64,000 bases of DNA, taken from positions 102,276 to 166,275 of the forward strand of contig JADJJK010000020.1 in NCBI GenBank assembly GCA_016706545.1. Direction: 5' to 3'. Positions 25,473 through 35,038 of the stretch are shown here, one piece after another (the stretch's first letter is position 1; each line of letters begins with the position of its first letter). A program made the position numbers and the translations under genes. Under the pieces are notes generated by a model that was not told the origin of the DNA, did no database searches, and saw only the letters and a program-made list of their open reading frames with translations. Origin of the DNA: Myxococcales bacterium (GTDB lineage Bacteria > Myxococcota_A > Polyangia > Haliangiales > Haliangiaceae).

Positions 25473-26507
25473 CTACTTCACGCTGCCGTCGACGAATCTG
25501 TCGCCGGCCTGAAACTCCACCATCCAGCCGGGATACTCCAGGGGCAGGGCGCTGACCTTGTCGAGCTGGGCGAGCTCGTCGGCGGACAGCGCGAGGTTGG
25601 TGGCGGCGAGGTTATCGACGAGCTGCTCCTGGGTGCGAGCCCCGATGATCACCGAGGTGACATGAGGACGAGACAGGAGCCAGGCCAGCGCGACCTGGGC
25701 GACCGAGACGCCGCGTGACGCGGCGATGGGGCGCATGGCGGCGACGCAGGCCCAGGCGCGCGCCTTGTCGATCACCGGGAAGTCGAACTGGGTGCGGCGC
25801 GCGCCGCTTGGGCCCTCCTCGCCCTCCTTGAACTTGCCGGACAGCAGGCCACCGGCGAGCGGCGACCACGGCAAGATCCCCAGTCCCTCCTCGGCAGCGA
25901 GCGGGACGATCTCGCGCTCGATGTCGCGGGCGGCGATGGCATAGAACATCTGAGCGGACACAAAGCGCGCCAGGCCGCGGCGCTCCGAGAGGCCAAGCGC
26001 CTTGGCGGCCTTGTACGCGGGAAGATTGCAGAAGCCGATGTAGCGGGCCTTGCCAGCGCGCACCACCTGATCCAGTGCGTCGAGGGTCTCCTCCATGGGG
26101 GTGACCGGGTCCACTCCATGGATCTGGTACAGGTCCACGTGATCCATCTTGAGGCGGCGGAGGCTGCCATCGATGGCGTCCAGGATGTGACCGCGAGAAA
26201 GGCCGACGTGGTTGGGGCCCGGGCCGCTCCGCCCGCGGACCTTGGTGGCGACGACCAGGCTGTCGCGGGCGAGCCCGAGCTTGGCGATGGCGGCGCCCAG
26301 CAAGCGCTCGCTCTCGCCCTCGTGGTAGATGTCCGCGGTATCGACGAAGTTGAGGCCGGCGTCCACCGCCAGGCGAAGCTGATCAGCGACGGCGTCGAGC
26401 CCGAGCTTGCCGATCACCTCCCAGAACCCCTTGCCGCCATAGGTCATGGTGCCAAGGCACAGCTCCGAGACATACAACCCAGTACCACCGAGCCGCTTGT
26501 AGCGCAT
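25473..26507 (-). CDS. Aldo/keto reductase
   Basis: 344 residues starting MRYKRLGGTGLYVSELCLGT. The catalytic tetrad of the superfamily is visible: Asp and Tyr in FVDTADIYHEGESE, Lys in VVATKVRG and His in LYQIHGVD. NAD(P)H binding is supported by LGILPWSPLAGGLLSGKF and VIIGARTQEQLVDNL near the C-terminus. It resembles the YajO/Gcy subgroup that reduces aldehydes and sugars, but the substrate is unknown. The frame extends upstream to 26618, but homology begins at 26507. The divergent GT-C gene starts 78 bp away. Confidence 0.9.
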   Translation of the reverse strand: MRYKRLGGTGLYVSELCLGTMTYGGKGFWEVIGKLGLDAVADQLRLAVDAGLNFVDTADIYHEGESERLLGAAIAKLGLARDSLVVATKVRGRSGPGPNHVGLSRGHILDAIDGSLRRLKMDHVDLYQIHGVDPVTPMEETLDALDQVVRAGKARYIGFCNLPAYKAAKALGLSERRGLARFVSAQMFYAIAARDIEREIVPLAAEEGLGILPWSPLAGGLLSGKFKEGEEGPSGARRTQFDFPVIDKARAWACVAAMRPIAASRGVSVAQVALAWLLSRPHVTSVIIGARTQEQLVDNLAATNLALSADELAQLDKVSALPLEYPGWMVEFQAGDRFVDGSVK

Positions 26508-26584
26508 GCGAAGAAGGTACCGCGAATCCCTGGTGCGGCGGGTTCGCTTGACGGAATCCACGCGCGGACGATGTTCGCTGCACG

Positions 26585-28059
26585 ATGCCCGAGCTCGCGG
26601 CCCCTCCGATCCTGTCACCGCGTCGCCCCACCATTGTCGCGCTGGTGCTGGGCGCGCTGACCGCCGTCGCGCTGTGGCAACGGCTGCACCTGAACTTCAA
26701 CGGCCCCTATCTCGACGAGAGCGACTACCTCTACGTGGGGCGGCTGCTGGACGCCGGGGTCCCGTGGAAGACCTACACCTACGTGTTCAGCTCGCACATC
26801 CCGATCCACATCCTGAGCTTCGGCGACACCTTGGGTGGGCTCACCGGCGCGCGCATGGTGGCTGCGGCGCTGGGGCTCGGCTCGCTGCTCTTCTTCTATG
26901 GCGCCGCGCGCGCGCTCCTGGGCTCGCGACGGATCGCAGGATGGGCGGTGCTGATCTTGCTGGTGGCCTCCCCTCACCTCTTCATCAGCAAGTTCGCCAC
27001 CTACGATATCGTGGCGTTCTTCTTCTTCAGCCTGTCGCTGTGGCTGATGATGGAGGGCTGCGCAGCCGCCGCTATGGCTGGCTGTTGTGTCTGCTGGCCT
27101 CGACGGTGTTCGCCGCCGCGGTGCTCTCCAAGTACGTGGTGATCGTCCACGCGCCGGTGCTGGCGCTGGCGGTGGCGCTCCGGCGGCCCAGGCTGCTGGT
27201 GTTCGCGCTGCTGCCGTGCCTCTTGCTCCTGGGCGAGTACGTCCACCGGCACTGGGCCGACCTGAAGATGCTGTACGAGCACCAGATCAAAGGCGCGCAC
27301 GCCAAGAACAGCACGCGGCTGCAGATCCTCACCATCGCGGCCTTCTACGCCGGGCCGCTGCTCTTGCTGACGCTGGGCAGCGTGGTGATGGTGATCAAGC
27401 GGCTGGGCCTGACCTGGCGCGCGCTGCGCGTCCACGCGCTGCTGCTGGCGCTGGCGCTGCCGCTGGTGGCGGTCCATGTCCGCTCTGCGGACATGGTCTC
27501 GATGTACAAGCACATGGTGTATCCGGTGGCGATGCTGGCGCCGCTGGGGGCGTGGCTCCTGCACCGGCTGAGCCGGCGACACCTGGCGGCGCCGCTGGTG
27601 GTGTGCGCGGCGCTGACCGCCCTGGGGTTCTGGCAGACCGGCCGCATGGAGCGCGCGTTCCCGGACTTCACGGCGATGCTGGCGCACCTCCGACCAAAGC
27701 TCGGCCCCACGACGACGATCCTCTCCGAGGAGGGGTACGTGTTCCGCTATGCGTTCGGCGGAGGCAAGGTGGGGGGCAACTTCTACGAGATGACCTGGTT
27801 TGACAACGACGGCGACAACCAGCGGACTCCGCAGGACGTGATCGACGCCGTCTGGGATGGCAAACCAGACTACGTGATGGTGCATGGGCAGATCATGCCT
27901 GGGCTCGCCGGCAAGCTGCGAGAGGGCGTGTTGCCCCACCAGTATCGCAAGGTGTTCGAGCAGCCCTATGTGCTGTCCGACGTGATGACGCGCCTCCGCC
28001 ACGGCAAGGTGGAGCTGTGGAAGCGCAACGGGGCCTACAAGGGCCAGTACCCACTCTGA
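26585..28059 (+). pseudogene. GT-C membrane glycosyltransferase (PMT/ArnT-like), one frameshift
   Basis: Frame 1 runs from MPELAAPPILSPRRPTIVAL to about 27055, with the GT-C catalytic motif YLDESDYLYVG near residue 45 and several transmembrane helices. The protein then continues in another frame from GLRSRRYGWLLCLLAS to NGAYKGQYPL at 28059. Adding one G to the GGG at 27055-27057 rejoins the frames into about 491 residues. Nine to eleven membrane segments are followed by a periplasmic-type tail. Such enzymes transfer sugars from polyprenyl-phosphate donors. The GT2 gene 21 bp downstream probably makes that donor. The break is a homopolymer indel, so it could be an error or phase variation. Confidence 0.8.
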
Positions 28060-28080
28060 CGACCCGAAAGAGAACCAGCC

Positions 28081-29082
28081 ATGCAAGCCTCTCCTGCTCT
28101 CCCGGGCACTCCAGGCGCTCCAGGCGCTTCAGGCGAACACGCTGCAACGGCCGCTGACCTGCCGTCTCCCGACGCAGCGGCGATGGCAGCGGCGGCCGCC
28201 TCCACCGCCATCACCGAGCCGTTGCCCAAGGTGCGGACCAGCCCGCTGGCGCTGGTTCGCGACCTGCCAGCGTCAGCGCGCGACGGCGCCGGAGACCACG
28301 CCACGTCGGCCGAGGCGCTCGCGGAGTCGATCTACCTGTCGGTGGTGATCCCGGCGTACAACGAGCAAGAGCGCATCGCTGATTCGCTCTACAAGGTCAA
28401 GGCGTACCTCAGCGCGCAGCCGTACCGCAGCGAGATCATCGTGGTGGATGACGGCAGCGCTGACCTCACCACCGAGGTGGTCAAGACCATCGACATCTAC
28501 GGCAAGGAGATCCACGAGCAGGCGCCCGGCGAGCTGATGGAGAACATCAAGAACGTCGGCAAGGGCTTCTCCATCGCGCGGGGCATGTTGCGCGCGCGCG
28601 GACAGATCGTGCTGTTCACCGACGCGGATCTGTCCACCCCCATCGAGGAGATCGAGCGGCTGCTGCCCCACTTCTCCGCCGGGCACGCGGTGGTGATCGG
28701 CTCGCGCAAGGCGCCCGACGCGGTGGTGGCGCCCAAGCCGCTGCTGCGCCGCCTGATGAGCAAGACGCTCAACGTCTTCGTGCAGCTCCTGACCGTGCCG
28801 GGCATCCAGGACACGCAGTGCGGGTTCAAGGCGTACCGCAGGGACACCGCGCACCGGCTGGCGATCTTGCAGCGGATCTATGGCTTTGCCTTTGACATGG
28901 AGCACCTGTACATCGCGCGGCGGCTGGGGCTGCCGATCAAGGAGGTGGGCGTGCGCTGGACCCACTGCGAGGGCTCCAAGGTGCATCCGATCCGCGACTC
29001 GTACCGGATGTTCCGGGACATGCTGAAGATCCGCTTCTATCATCGCAAGCTACGACCGGCGCAGCGCCCGGACGACGCCTGA
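28081..29082 (+). CDS. GT2 glycosyltransferase, dolichyl/polyprenyl-phosphate sugar synthase type
   Basis: 333 residues. A low-complexity Ala/Pro-rich N-terminus of about 85 residues precedes the GT-A fold: YLSVVIPAYNEQERIADSLY, IIVVDDGSADLTTEVV, KNVGKGFSIARGMLRARG, LFTDADLSTPIEEI (DxD-like) and QCGFKAYRR. It resembles dolichyl-phosphate beta-glucosyltransferase (ALG5-like) enzymes that load a sugar onto a lipid phosphate at the cytosolic face. It lies 21 bp after the GT-C enzyme, so donor synthesis and transfer are likely paired. No transmembrane helix is seen at the C-terminus. Confidence 0.85.
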   Translation: MQASPALPGTPGAPGASGEHAATAADLPSPDAAAMAAAAASTAITEPLPKVRTSPLALVRDLPASARDGAGDHATSAEALAESIYLSVVIPAYNEQERIADSLYKVKAYLSAQPYRSEIIVVDDGSADLTTEVVKTIDIYGKEIHEQAPGELMENIKNVGKGFSIARGMLRARGQIVLFTDADLSTPIEEIERLLPHFSAGHAVVIGSRKAPDAVVAPKPLLRRLMSKTLNVFVQLLTVPGIQDTQCGFKAYRRDTAHRLAILQRIYGFAFDMEHLYIARRLGLPIKEVGVRWTHCEGSKVHPIRDSYRMFRDMLKIRFYHRKLRPAQRPDDA

Positions 29083-29132
29083 CCGGCGCCTGACCGGCGC
29101 CTGACCGGCGCCTGACCGACGCCTGACCGTCG
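29078..29132 (+). repeat. Five 11-bp tandem repeats at a gene end
   Basis: CCTGACCGGCG is repeated three times exactly, then CCTGACCGACG and CCTGACCGTCG. The first unit contains the stop codon of the GT2 gene. Because 11 is not a multiple of 3, the TGA appears in all frames in turn, so read-through in any frame would be stopped. Confidence 0.85.
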
Positions 29133-29180
29133 TGATACGCTCGGCGGCGAGTTCGTCCACACGTGACTGGGGAGGGAACG

Positions 29181-31523
29181 ATGACCGCCGTCGGGCTGAT
29201 CTTCGACGAGACCATGGCTGGCGCGTTCGCGATGGGGGTCAGCGATCCGGTGGCCGGGGCCAGGCAAGGCAAGGCCGCGGGCACGTCCATGACCCTTCGC
29301 AATCACATCACCGTGGACGAGGTGGAGCGGTTCACGGCAGATCCGGACCACGCCGCGCGCTTGGCCGCCACGCTCGACTTTGCGCCGCTGGGCAAGGGCA
29401 TCACGTGTGCCCCCGGGCGCTTCCAGCTATTCCGGCAGAGCGATGACCCGCGGGTCAAGCTCATGATCTACGCGGCCGGCTTCACCCACGGCGGACAGCG
29501 CTACTACCTGGAGGGCCGCAAGTCCATCCACGACGGCGTGGCGCTGCACACCTTGCTGGATGAGACGACCACGCTGTACACCCGCCTGTACGAGGGCGAC
29601 GACGCGACCGCGACGGTGGTGGGCGCCGGCATCCTGACCATCGGCATCCTCAGCACCGTCGAGCTGGTGGCGTCCATGCGCACCACCGGCGCGAGCGGCG
29701 TGGCGCAGTCGGCGCACGCCATCGGCGAGTTTGGCCGCTTCTTCTTTGGCGAGCTGTGGGAGAGCTATCGCTCGCACCTCCTTGGCGGTCCAGCGCCGAC
29801 GCCGCCCCCTGCCCCCGCGCCCGGTCCCGAGTTTCCGCGCGCCGTTCTGGCGCGACCGGCGGCCGAGCTCGACGACGAGGCGACCGCGACGGTGGTGGTG
29901 ATCGGCTCCGGCTACGGCGGCGGCGTGGCGGCCCGGCGGCTGGCGCGCGCTGGCAAGCGAGTGCTGGTGCTCGAGCGCGGCAAGGAGTGGCGCAGCGAGG
30001 ACTTTCCCAACACCCCGCTCGAGGCGGCGCCGCAGTTTCAGCTCGACACGCCCGAGCGCCATGAGGGCTCGCGGACCGGGCTCTACGACTTCCGGCTCAA
30101 CCCGGAGGTGGATGTGCTGGTGGGCTGCGGGCTCGGCGGCACGTCTCTCATCAATGCCAACGTCTCGCTGGAGACAGATCCAGAGGTGTTCGAAGATCCG
30201 CGCTGGCCCAGGGCCATCGCCAGGGACCGCGACACGCTGCTGGCAGATGGGTACGTGCAAGCGCGCCAGGTGCTGAGCCCCGTGCCCTATCCGCACTCCG
30301 CGCCGCCCTTGCCCAAGCTGACCGCGCTGGGCCGCTCCGCGCTGGCGCTGGACCGGCCGATGAGCCGTCCGCCGATCAACGTGACCTTCGAGGACCGGGT
30401 GAACTCCGCGGGCGTCGCGCAGCGCGCGTGTCGGCTGTGCGGAGACTGCGTGAGCGGCTGCAACTACGCCGCCAAGACGACGGTGGACATGACCTACCTG
30501 CCAGACGCCAAGGCGCACGGCGCCGAGCTGTTCACCGAGGTCACCGTCCGCTGGGTGGAGCGCGCGGGCGACAAGCTCAAGGTGGTGTGGCGCTGGACCG
30601 AGGCGCAAGATGACGCCGCGCTGCGCAGCATCACCGCGGACGTGGTGATCCTGGCTGCCGGCGCGCTGGGCTCCACGGAGATCTTGCTGCGCTCGGCGGC
30701 GCGCGGCTTGCCGGTCTCGTCCAAGGTTGGAGCGTTCGTCAGCTCCAACGCGGACTACCTGGCGTTCTCGTACAACGGTGATGCGCCGGTGCATGGCGTG
30801 GGCTTTGGCCAGCACGGCGGTCACGCGCAGGGTCCGGTGGGCCCCACCATCACCGGGCTCATCGGCCCGGTGCCGGGCGCCCCGCTGCGAGAGCAGACCA
30901 TCATGGAGGAGGGCTCCATCCCGGGCCTGCTCGCCGACGCGCTGCCGGCGGCGTTCGCCATCGCCGCGGCGACCGACGGGGTCAACACCGCGCACGGCGT
31001 GGTGTCCCGGCTCGAGCAGGGCGCGCGCGCGCTGGACAGCCTGGCCCGTGGCGGCCGAGGCGCCTACGTGGGCGCGGTGGCCAACACGCAGACGTACCTG
31101 AGCATCGGCCACGACAACGCCAACGGCCAGATGAAGCTGGTGGACGACCGGCTGCGGATCGACTGGCCGCACGCTGGCGGCCAGGAGGTCTATCGCGAGA
31201 TGCAGCAGGCGGTGATAGGCGCCACCGCGCCAGCACAAGCCATCGCGATCAAGGAGCCGACCTGGACGCGCGTGTTTCATCACAACCTCATCACCGTGCA
31301 TCCGCTGGGTGGCTGCCCGATGGGCGAGGACGCGAGCGCTGGCGCGGTCAACGACCGCGGCCAGGTGTTCGCCGGCGACGCCGGCACCTCGGTCCACCCC
31401 GGCCTCTACGTGGCGGACGGATCGATCATCCCGACCTCGGTGGGAGTGAATCCGCTGCTGACGATCTGCGCGCTGGTGGAGCGCGCGATGAGCTTGCTCC
31501 TGCGCGAGCGCGGCTGGGGATAG
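29181..31523 (+). CDS. GMC oxidoreductase, cholesterol-oxidase-like, with extra N-terminal domain
   Basis: 780 residues from the ATG at 29181, preceded by GGGAGGG. Residues 1-225 form a separate domain (MTAVGLIFDETMAGAFAMGV, KLMIYAAGFTHGGQRYYLEG) that I know only as an accompaniment to this oxidoreductase type. From residue 235: FAD-binding VVVIGSGYGGGVAARRLARA, then GCGLGGTSLINANVSLETDP, a cysteine cluster CRLCGDCVSGCNYAAKTTVD near residue 415, and HPLGGCPMG near 710 with the C-terminal FAD motif LYVADGSIIPTSVGVNPLL. It should oxidise an alcohol or sterol with oxygen or another acceptor. No signal peptide is seen. It appears to be monocistronic. Confidence 0.9.
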   Translation: MTAVGLIFDETMAGAFAMGVSDPVAGARQGKAAGTSMTLRNHITVDEVERFTADPDHAARLAATLDFAPLGKGITCAPGRFQLFRQSDDPRVKLMIYAAGFTHGGQRYYLEGRKSIHDGVALHTLLDETTTLYTRLYEGDDATATVVGAGILTIGILSTVELVASMRTTGASGVAQSAHAIGEFGRFFFGELWESYRSHLLGGPAPTPPPAPAPGPEFPRAVLARPAAELDDEATATVVVIGSGYGGGVAARRLARAGKRVLVLERGKEWRSEDFPNTPLEAAPQFQLDTPERHEGSRTGLYDFRLNPEVDVLVGCGLGGTSLINANVSLETDPEVFEDPRWPRAIARDRDTLLADGYVQARQVLSPVPYPHSAPPLPKLTALGRSALALDRPMSRPPINVTFEDRVNSAGVAQRACRLCGDCVSGCNYAAKTTVDMTYLPDAKAHGAELFTEVTVRWVERAGDKLKVVWRWTEAQDDAALRSITADVVILAAGALGSTEILLRSAARGLPVSSKVGAFVSSNADYLAFSYNGDAPVHGVGFGQHGGHAQGPVGPTITGLIGPVPGAPLREQTIMEEGSIPGLLADALPAAFAIAAATDGVNTAHGVVSRLEQGARALDSLARGGRGAYVGAVANTQTYLSIGHDNANGQMKLVDDRLRIDWPHAGGQEVYREMQQAVIGATAPAQAIAIKEPTWTRVFHHNLITVHPLGGCPMGEDASAGAVNDRGQVFAGDAGTSVHPGLYVADGSIIPTSVGVNPLLTICALVERAMSLLLRERGWG

Positions 31524-31671
31524 CGGCGGGACGGCCCTTGCTTGCGCGCGACTTTCATGTGAGGACATTGGGCGCCGCGTCGATCCTCGTCGGGCCTCGT
31601 CGGGGCGCGGTCGGCGCCTTGGTCGACACCGAGCCACAGCGGTCTACAACCTGCGCGAGAGGGAGCACACG

Positions 31672-32103
31672 ATGAGAGTCATGGTCATCATCAAGGCGAC
31701 GGCGAACTCCGAGGCCGGCGTCATGCCGAAGGAGGAGCTGCTGGCCGCCATGGGGAAGTACAACGAAGAGCTGATGAGTGCCGGCGTCCTGCTGGGCGGC
31801 GAGGGCTTGAAGCCGAGCTCGGCGGCCAAGCGCGTCGTGTTCGCCGCCGGCGAGAAGACCATCGTCGATGGACCGTTCGCCGAGACCAAGGAGCTGGTCG
31901 CGGGCTACTGGGTCTGGCAGGTGAAAGACATGGACGAGGCGCTGGCGTGGGCCCGGCGTTGCCCGGAGCCCATGCCCGGCGAAGAGAGCGTGCTGGAGCT
32001 GCGTCCCATCCTCGGCGCCGAGGACTTTGGCGCGGAGTTCACCCCCGAGCTGCGAGCGCAGGAGGACGCGCTGCGCGCCGAGCTCGAGCGCAAAGGTCAG
32101 TGA
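31672..32103 (+). CDS. YCII / DGPF-domain protein
   Basis: 143 residues. It starts MRVMVIIKATANSEAGVMPK after GAGAGGGAG. Family marks are LLAAMGKYNEELMSAGVLL, the DGPFAETKELVAGYWVW motif that gives the DGPF name, and a ferredoxin-like alpha/beta fold of about 110 residues. The biochemical role is unknown; members often sit beside sigma factors, but none is present here. The acyl-CoA dehydrogenase gene on the other strand ends 30 bp downstream, so the two are convergent. Confidence 0.85.
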   Translation: MRVMVIIKATANSEAGVMPKEELLAAMGKYNEELMSAGVLLGGEGLKPSSAAKRVVFAAGEKTIVDGPFAETKELVAGYWVWQVKDMDEALAWARRCPEPMPGEESVLELRPILGAEDFGAEFTPELRAQEDALRAELERKGQ

Positions 32104-32133
32104 CGGGGAGCTCTGACTGCCCTGGCGCGCGGC

Positions 32134-33279
<1,146 letters not shown>

Positions 33280-33372
33280 CGCGTTTGCATACCACGCGAC
33301 GAGGCCGCCGCGGTCGACAAGCGAGGAGCGCAGGCTGCGGTACGCCGCCGCGCTGTGCTATGAGAGCACGAC

Positions 33373-34293
33373 ATGGCCGGCTGGACGTCGTGGACCAACG
33401 AGCAAGCAGGCGTCACCGTGGCGGCCCTGGTGAAGGAGCGCGCGGGGGTGCCGTGGACGGTGGCCAAGCGCCACGTCGAGACCGGCAAGGTCTTCGTCAA
33501 CGGCGCGCGCGCCGAGCGCGTGGACGAGCGGCTGGCCGCGGGGGCGGTGGTGGAGCTGCGCATGAGCGCGCCGCGGCCCGCCGATCCGGCGCGGGAGGGC
33601 GTGCTGGTGTACGACGACGCGCACGTGGTGGTGATCGACAAGCCGGCCGGCGTCAACAGCGTGCCGTACGAGCCGCGAGAGACCGGCACGGCGATGGATC
33701 TCATCCGCGGCGCGTGGCGGCGGCAGAGCGGACGCTCCCAGCCGGCGAGCGCGGTGCCGCTGCACATCGTGCATCGCATCGACCGCGCGACCTCGGGGCT
33801 GCTGATGTTTGGCAAGAGCAAGCGGTCCGAGATCGAGCTGGCGGCGCAGCTCCGCGACCATAGCTGCGAGCGGACGTACCTGTGCGTGGCGCACGGCCAG
33901 GTCGCGAGCCAGCGGCTGGAGTCCGAGCTGGTGGCCGACCGCGGCGATGGGCTGCGCGGCTCGGGGCGGCGCGGCCAGCGCGGCAAGGCGTCGGTGACGC
34001 ACGTGGAGGCGCGCGAGCCGCTGCGCGGCGCCACCCTGTGCGTGGTCAAGCTGGAGACCGGGCGGACGCACCAGATCCGCATCCACCTGTCCGAGGCCGG
34101 CCACCCGCTGGTGGGCGAAGACGTCTACGACCGCGACTTCCGCAACTCGGGCGCCGTGGCGCTGCCGTCGCCGCGCTTGCTCCTGCACGCCGCCACCTTG
34201 GGCTTCCGCCATCCGATCACCGGCGTGTGGGTGGCGCTGGAGTCCCCGCTGCCGCCAGACTTCACCGCGGTGCTGGAGAGCTTGCGAAGGTAG
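33373..34293 (+). CDS. RluA-family pseudouridine synthase
   Basis: 306 residues. An S4-like RNA-binding region (AKRHVETGKVFVNGARAERV) is followed by the RluA catalytic domain. It has VVIDKPAGVNSVPYEP, the catalytic Asp in the motif VHRIDRATSGLLMFGKS, ERTYLCVAHG and LETGRTHQIRIHLSEAGHPL. The enzyme isomerises uridines in rRNA or tRNA; which sites cannot be told. The ATG is chosen because the S4 domain begins shortly after it. Divergent from the acyl-CoA dehydrogenase gene. Confidence 0.9.
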   Translation: MAGWTSWTNEQAGVTVAALVKERAGVPWTVAKRHVETGKVFVNGARAERVDERLAAGAVVELRMSAPRPADPAREGVLVYDDAHVVVIDKPAGVNSVPYEPRETGTAMDLIRGAWRRQSGRSQPASAVPLHIVHRIDRATSGLLMFGKSKRSEIELAAQLRDHSCERTYLCVAHGQVASQRLESELVADRGDGLRGSGRRGQRGKASVTHVEAREPLRGATLCVVKLETGRTHQIRIHLSEAGHPLVGEDVYDRDFRNSGAVALPSPRLLLHAATLGFRHPITGVWVALESPLPPDFTAVLESLRR

Positions 34294-34349
34294 TTGCGGA
34301 CTCCCTGTGGAGACGGCGCCTCTGTTGTGACCGGGGCGGGAGGCTGCAC

Positions 34350-34424
34350 GTGAACTACTTGATGGACCTGGTGATGCGACAGATGGCTTCTGCGGTGAAC
34401 GCGCTGGCCAAGCTGGAGAAGTGA
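34350..34424 (+). CDS. Possible 24-residue leader-like ORF coupled to the next gene
   Basis: A GTG codon with GGGAGG six bases upstream opens a 24-codon frame, MNYLMDLVMRQMASAVNALA then KLEK. Its stop overlaps a GTG start of the acetyltransferase gene (GTGA at 34421-34424). The peptide would be a short amphipathic helix. The arrangement fits translational coupling, but the ORF is so short that chance cannot be excluded. Confidence 0.3.
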   Translation: MNYLMDLVMRQMASAVNALAKLEK

Positions 34425-34933
34425 TCGCAGGATGCAGCATGCCTGCTGCTCCTGGAGTCACCATTCGCGCGGCGCGCGCCGAGGACTGTGCGCTGATCAA
34501 GGCCTTCATCCTGGAGCTCGCCGAGTACGAACGGCTGGCCCATGAGGTGGTCACCACGGAGGAGGCGCTGCGCGCCACCTTGTTCGGGGAGCGGCCCGCG
34601 GCGGAGGTGCTGATCGCGGAGGTAGAGGGGGAGGCGGCGGCGTTCGCGCTGTTCTTTCACAGCTACTCGACGTTCCTGGCGCGGCCGGGGCTGTACCTGG
34701 AAGATCTGTTCGTGCGGCCGGCGCACCGCAAGCTGGGCATCGGCGCGGCGATGATGCAGCGGCTGGCGCAGGTCGCGGTGGAGCGGGGCTGCGGACGCTT
34801 CGAGTGGTCGGTGCTGGACTGGAACGAGCCGGCGCTGGAGTTCTACCGACGACTCGGAGCAGAGCCGATGGCCGAGTGGACGGTGCAGCGGCTGACCGGA
34901 GACGCGCTGGCGCGGCTGGCAAGCGGCGGCTAG
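34421..34933 (+). CDS. GNAT acetyltransferase resembling diamine/spermidine acetyltransferase (SSAT)
   Basis: 170 residues from a GTG, or 164 from the ATG at 34439, where homology begins (VTIRAARAEDCALIKAFILE). Diagnostic parts are LYLEDLFVRPAHRKLGIGAA (acetyl-CoA loop) and VLDWNEPALEFYRRLGAEPM. The LEDxFV and WNEPxxxFY pattern is that of SSAT-type polyamine acetyltransferases and their relatives that act on thialysine or other amines. Its presence 8 kb from the polyamine operon is suggestive, but no direct link is seen. Confidence 0.8.
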   Translation: MIAGCSMPAAPGVTIRAARAEDCALIKAFILELAEYERLAHEVVTTEEALRATLFGERPAAEVLIAEVEGEAAAFALFFHSYSTFLARPGLYLEDLFVRPAHRKLGIGAAMMQRLAQVAVERGCGRFEWSVLDWNEPALEFYRRLGAEPMAEWTVQRLTGDALARLASGG

Positions 34934-35038
34934 GCGCGACGACGCGCAGGCCGCGCGCGGCTGGCAAGCGGAAATTGAGCGGTGGGCGGGGCGAGCCGCG
35001 CCGAGTGAGGAGGCGCGGCGGACGCTGGTGCGTGTATC

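Noticed and set aside
29427..31637. 736-codon minus frame
   Set aside because: It is opposite the GMC oxidoreductase and is Arg/His/Gln-rich with no domain.
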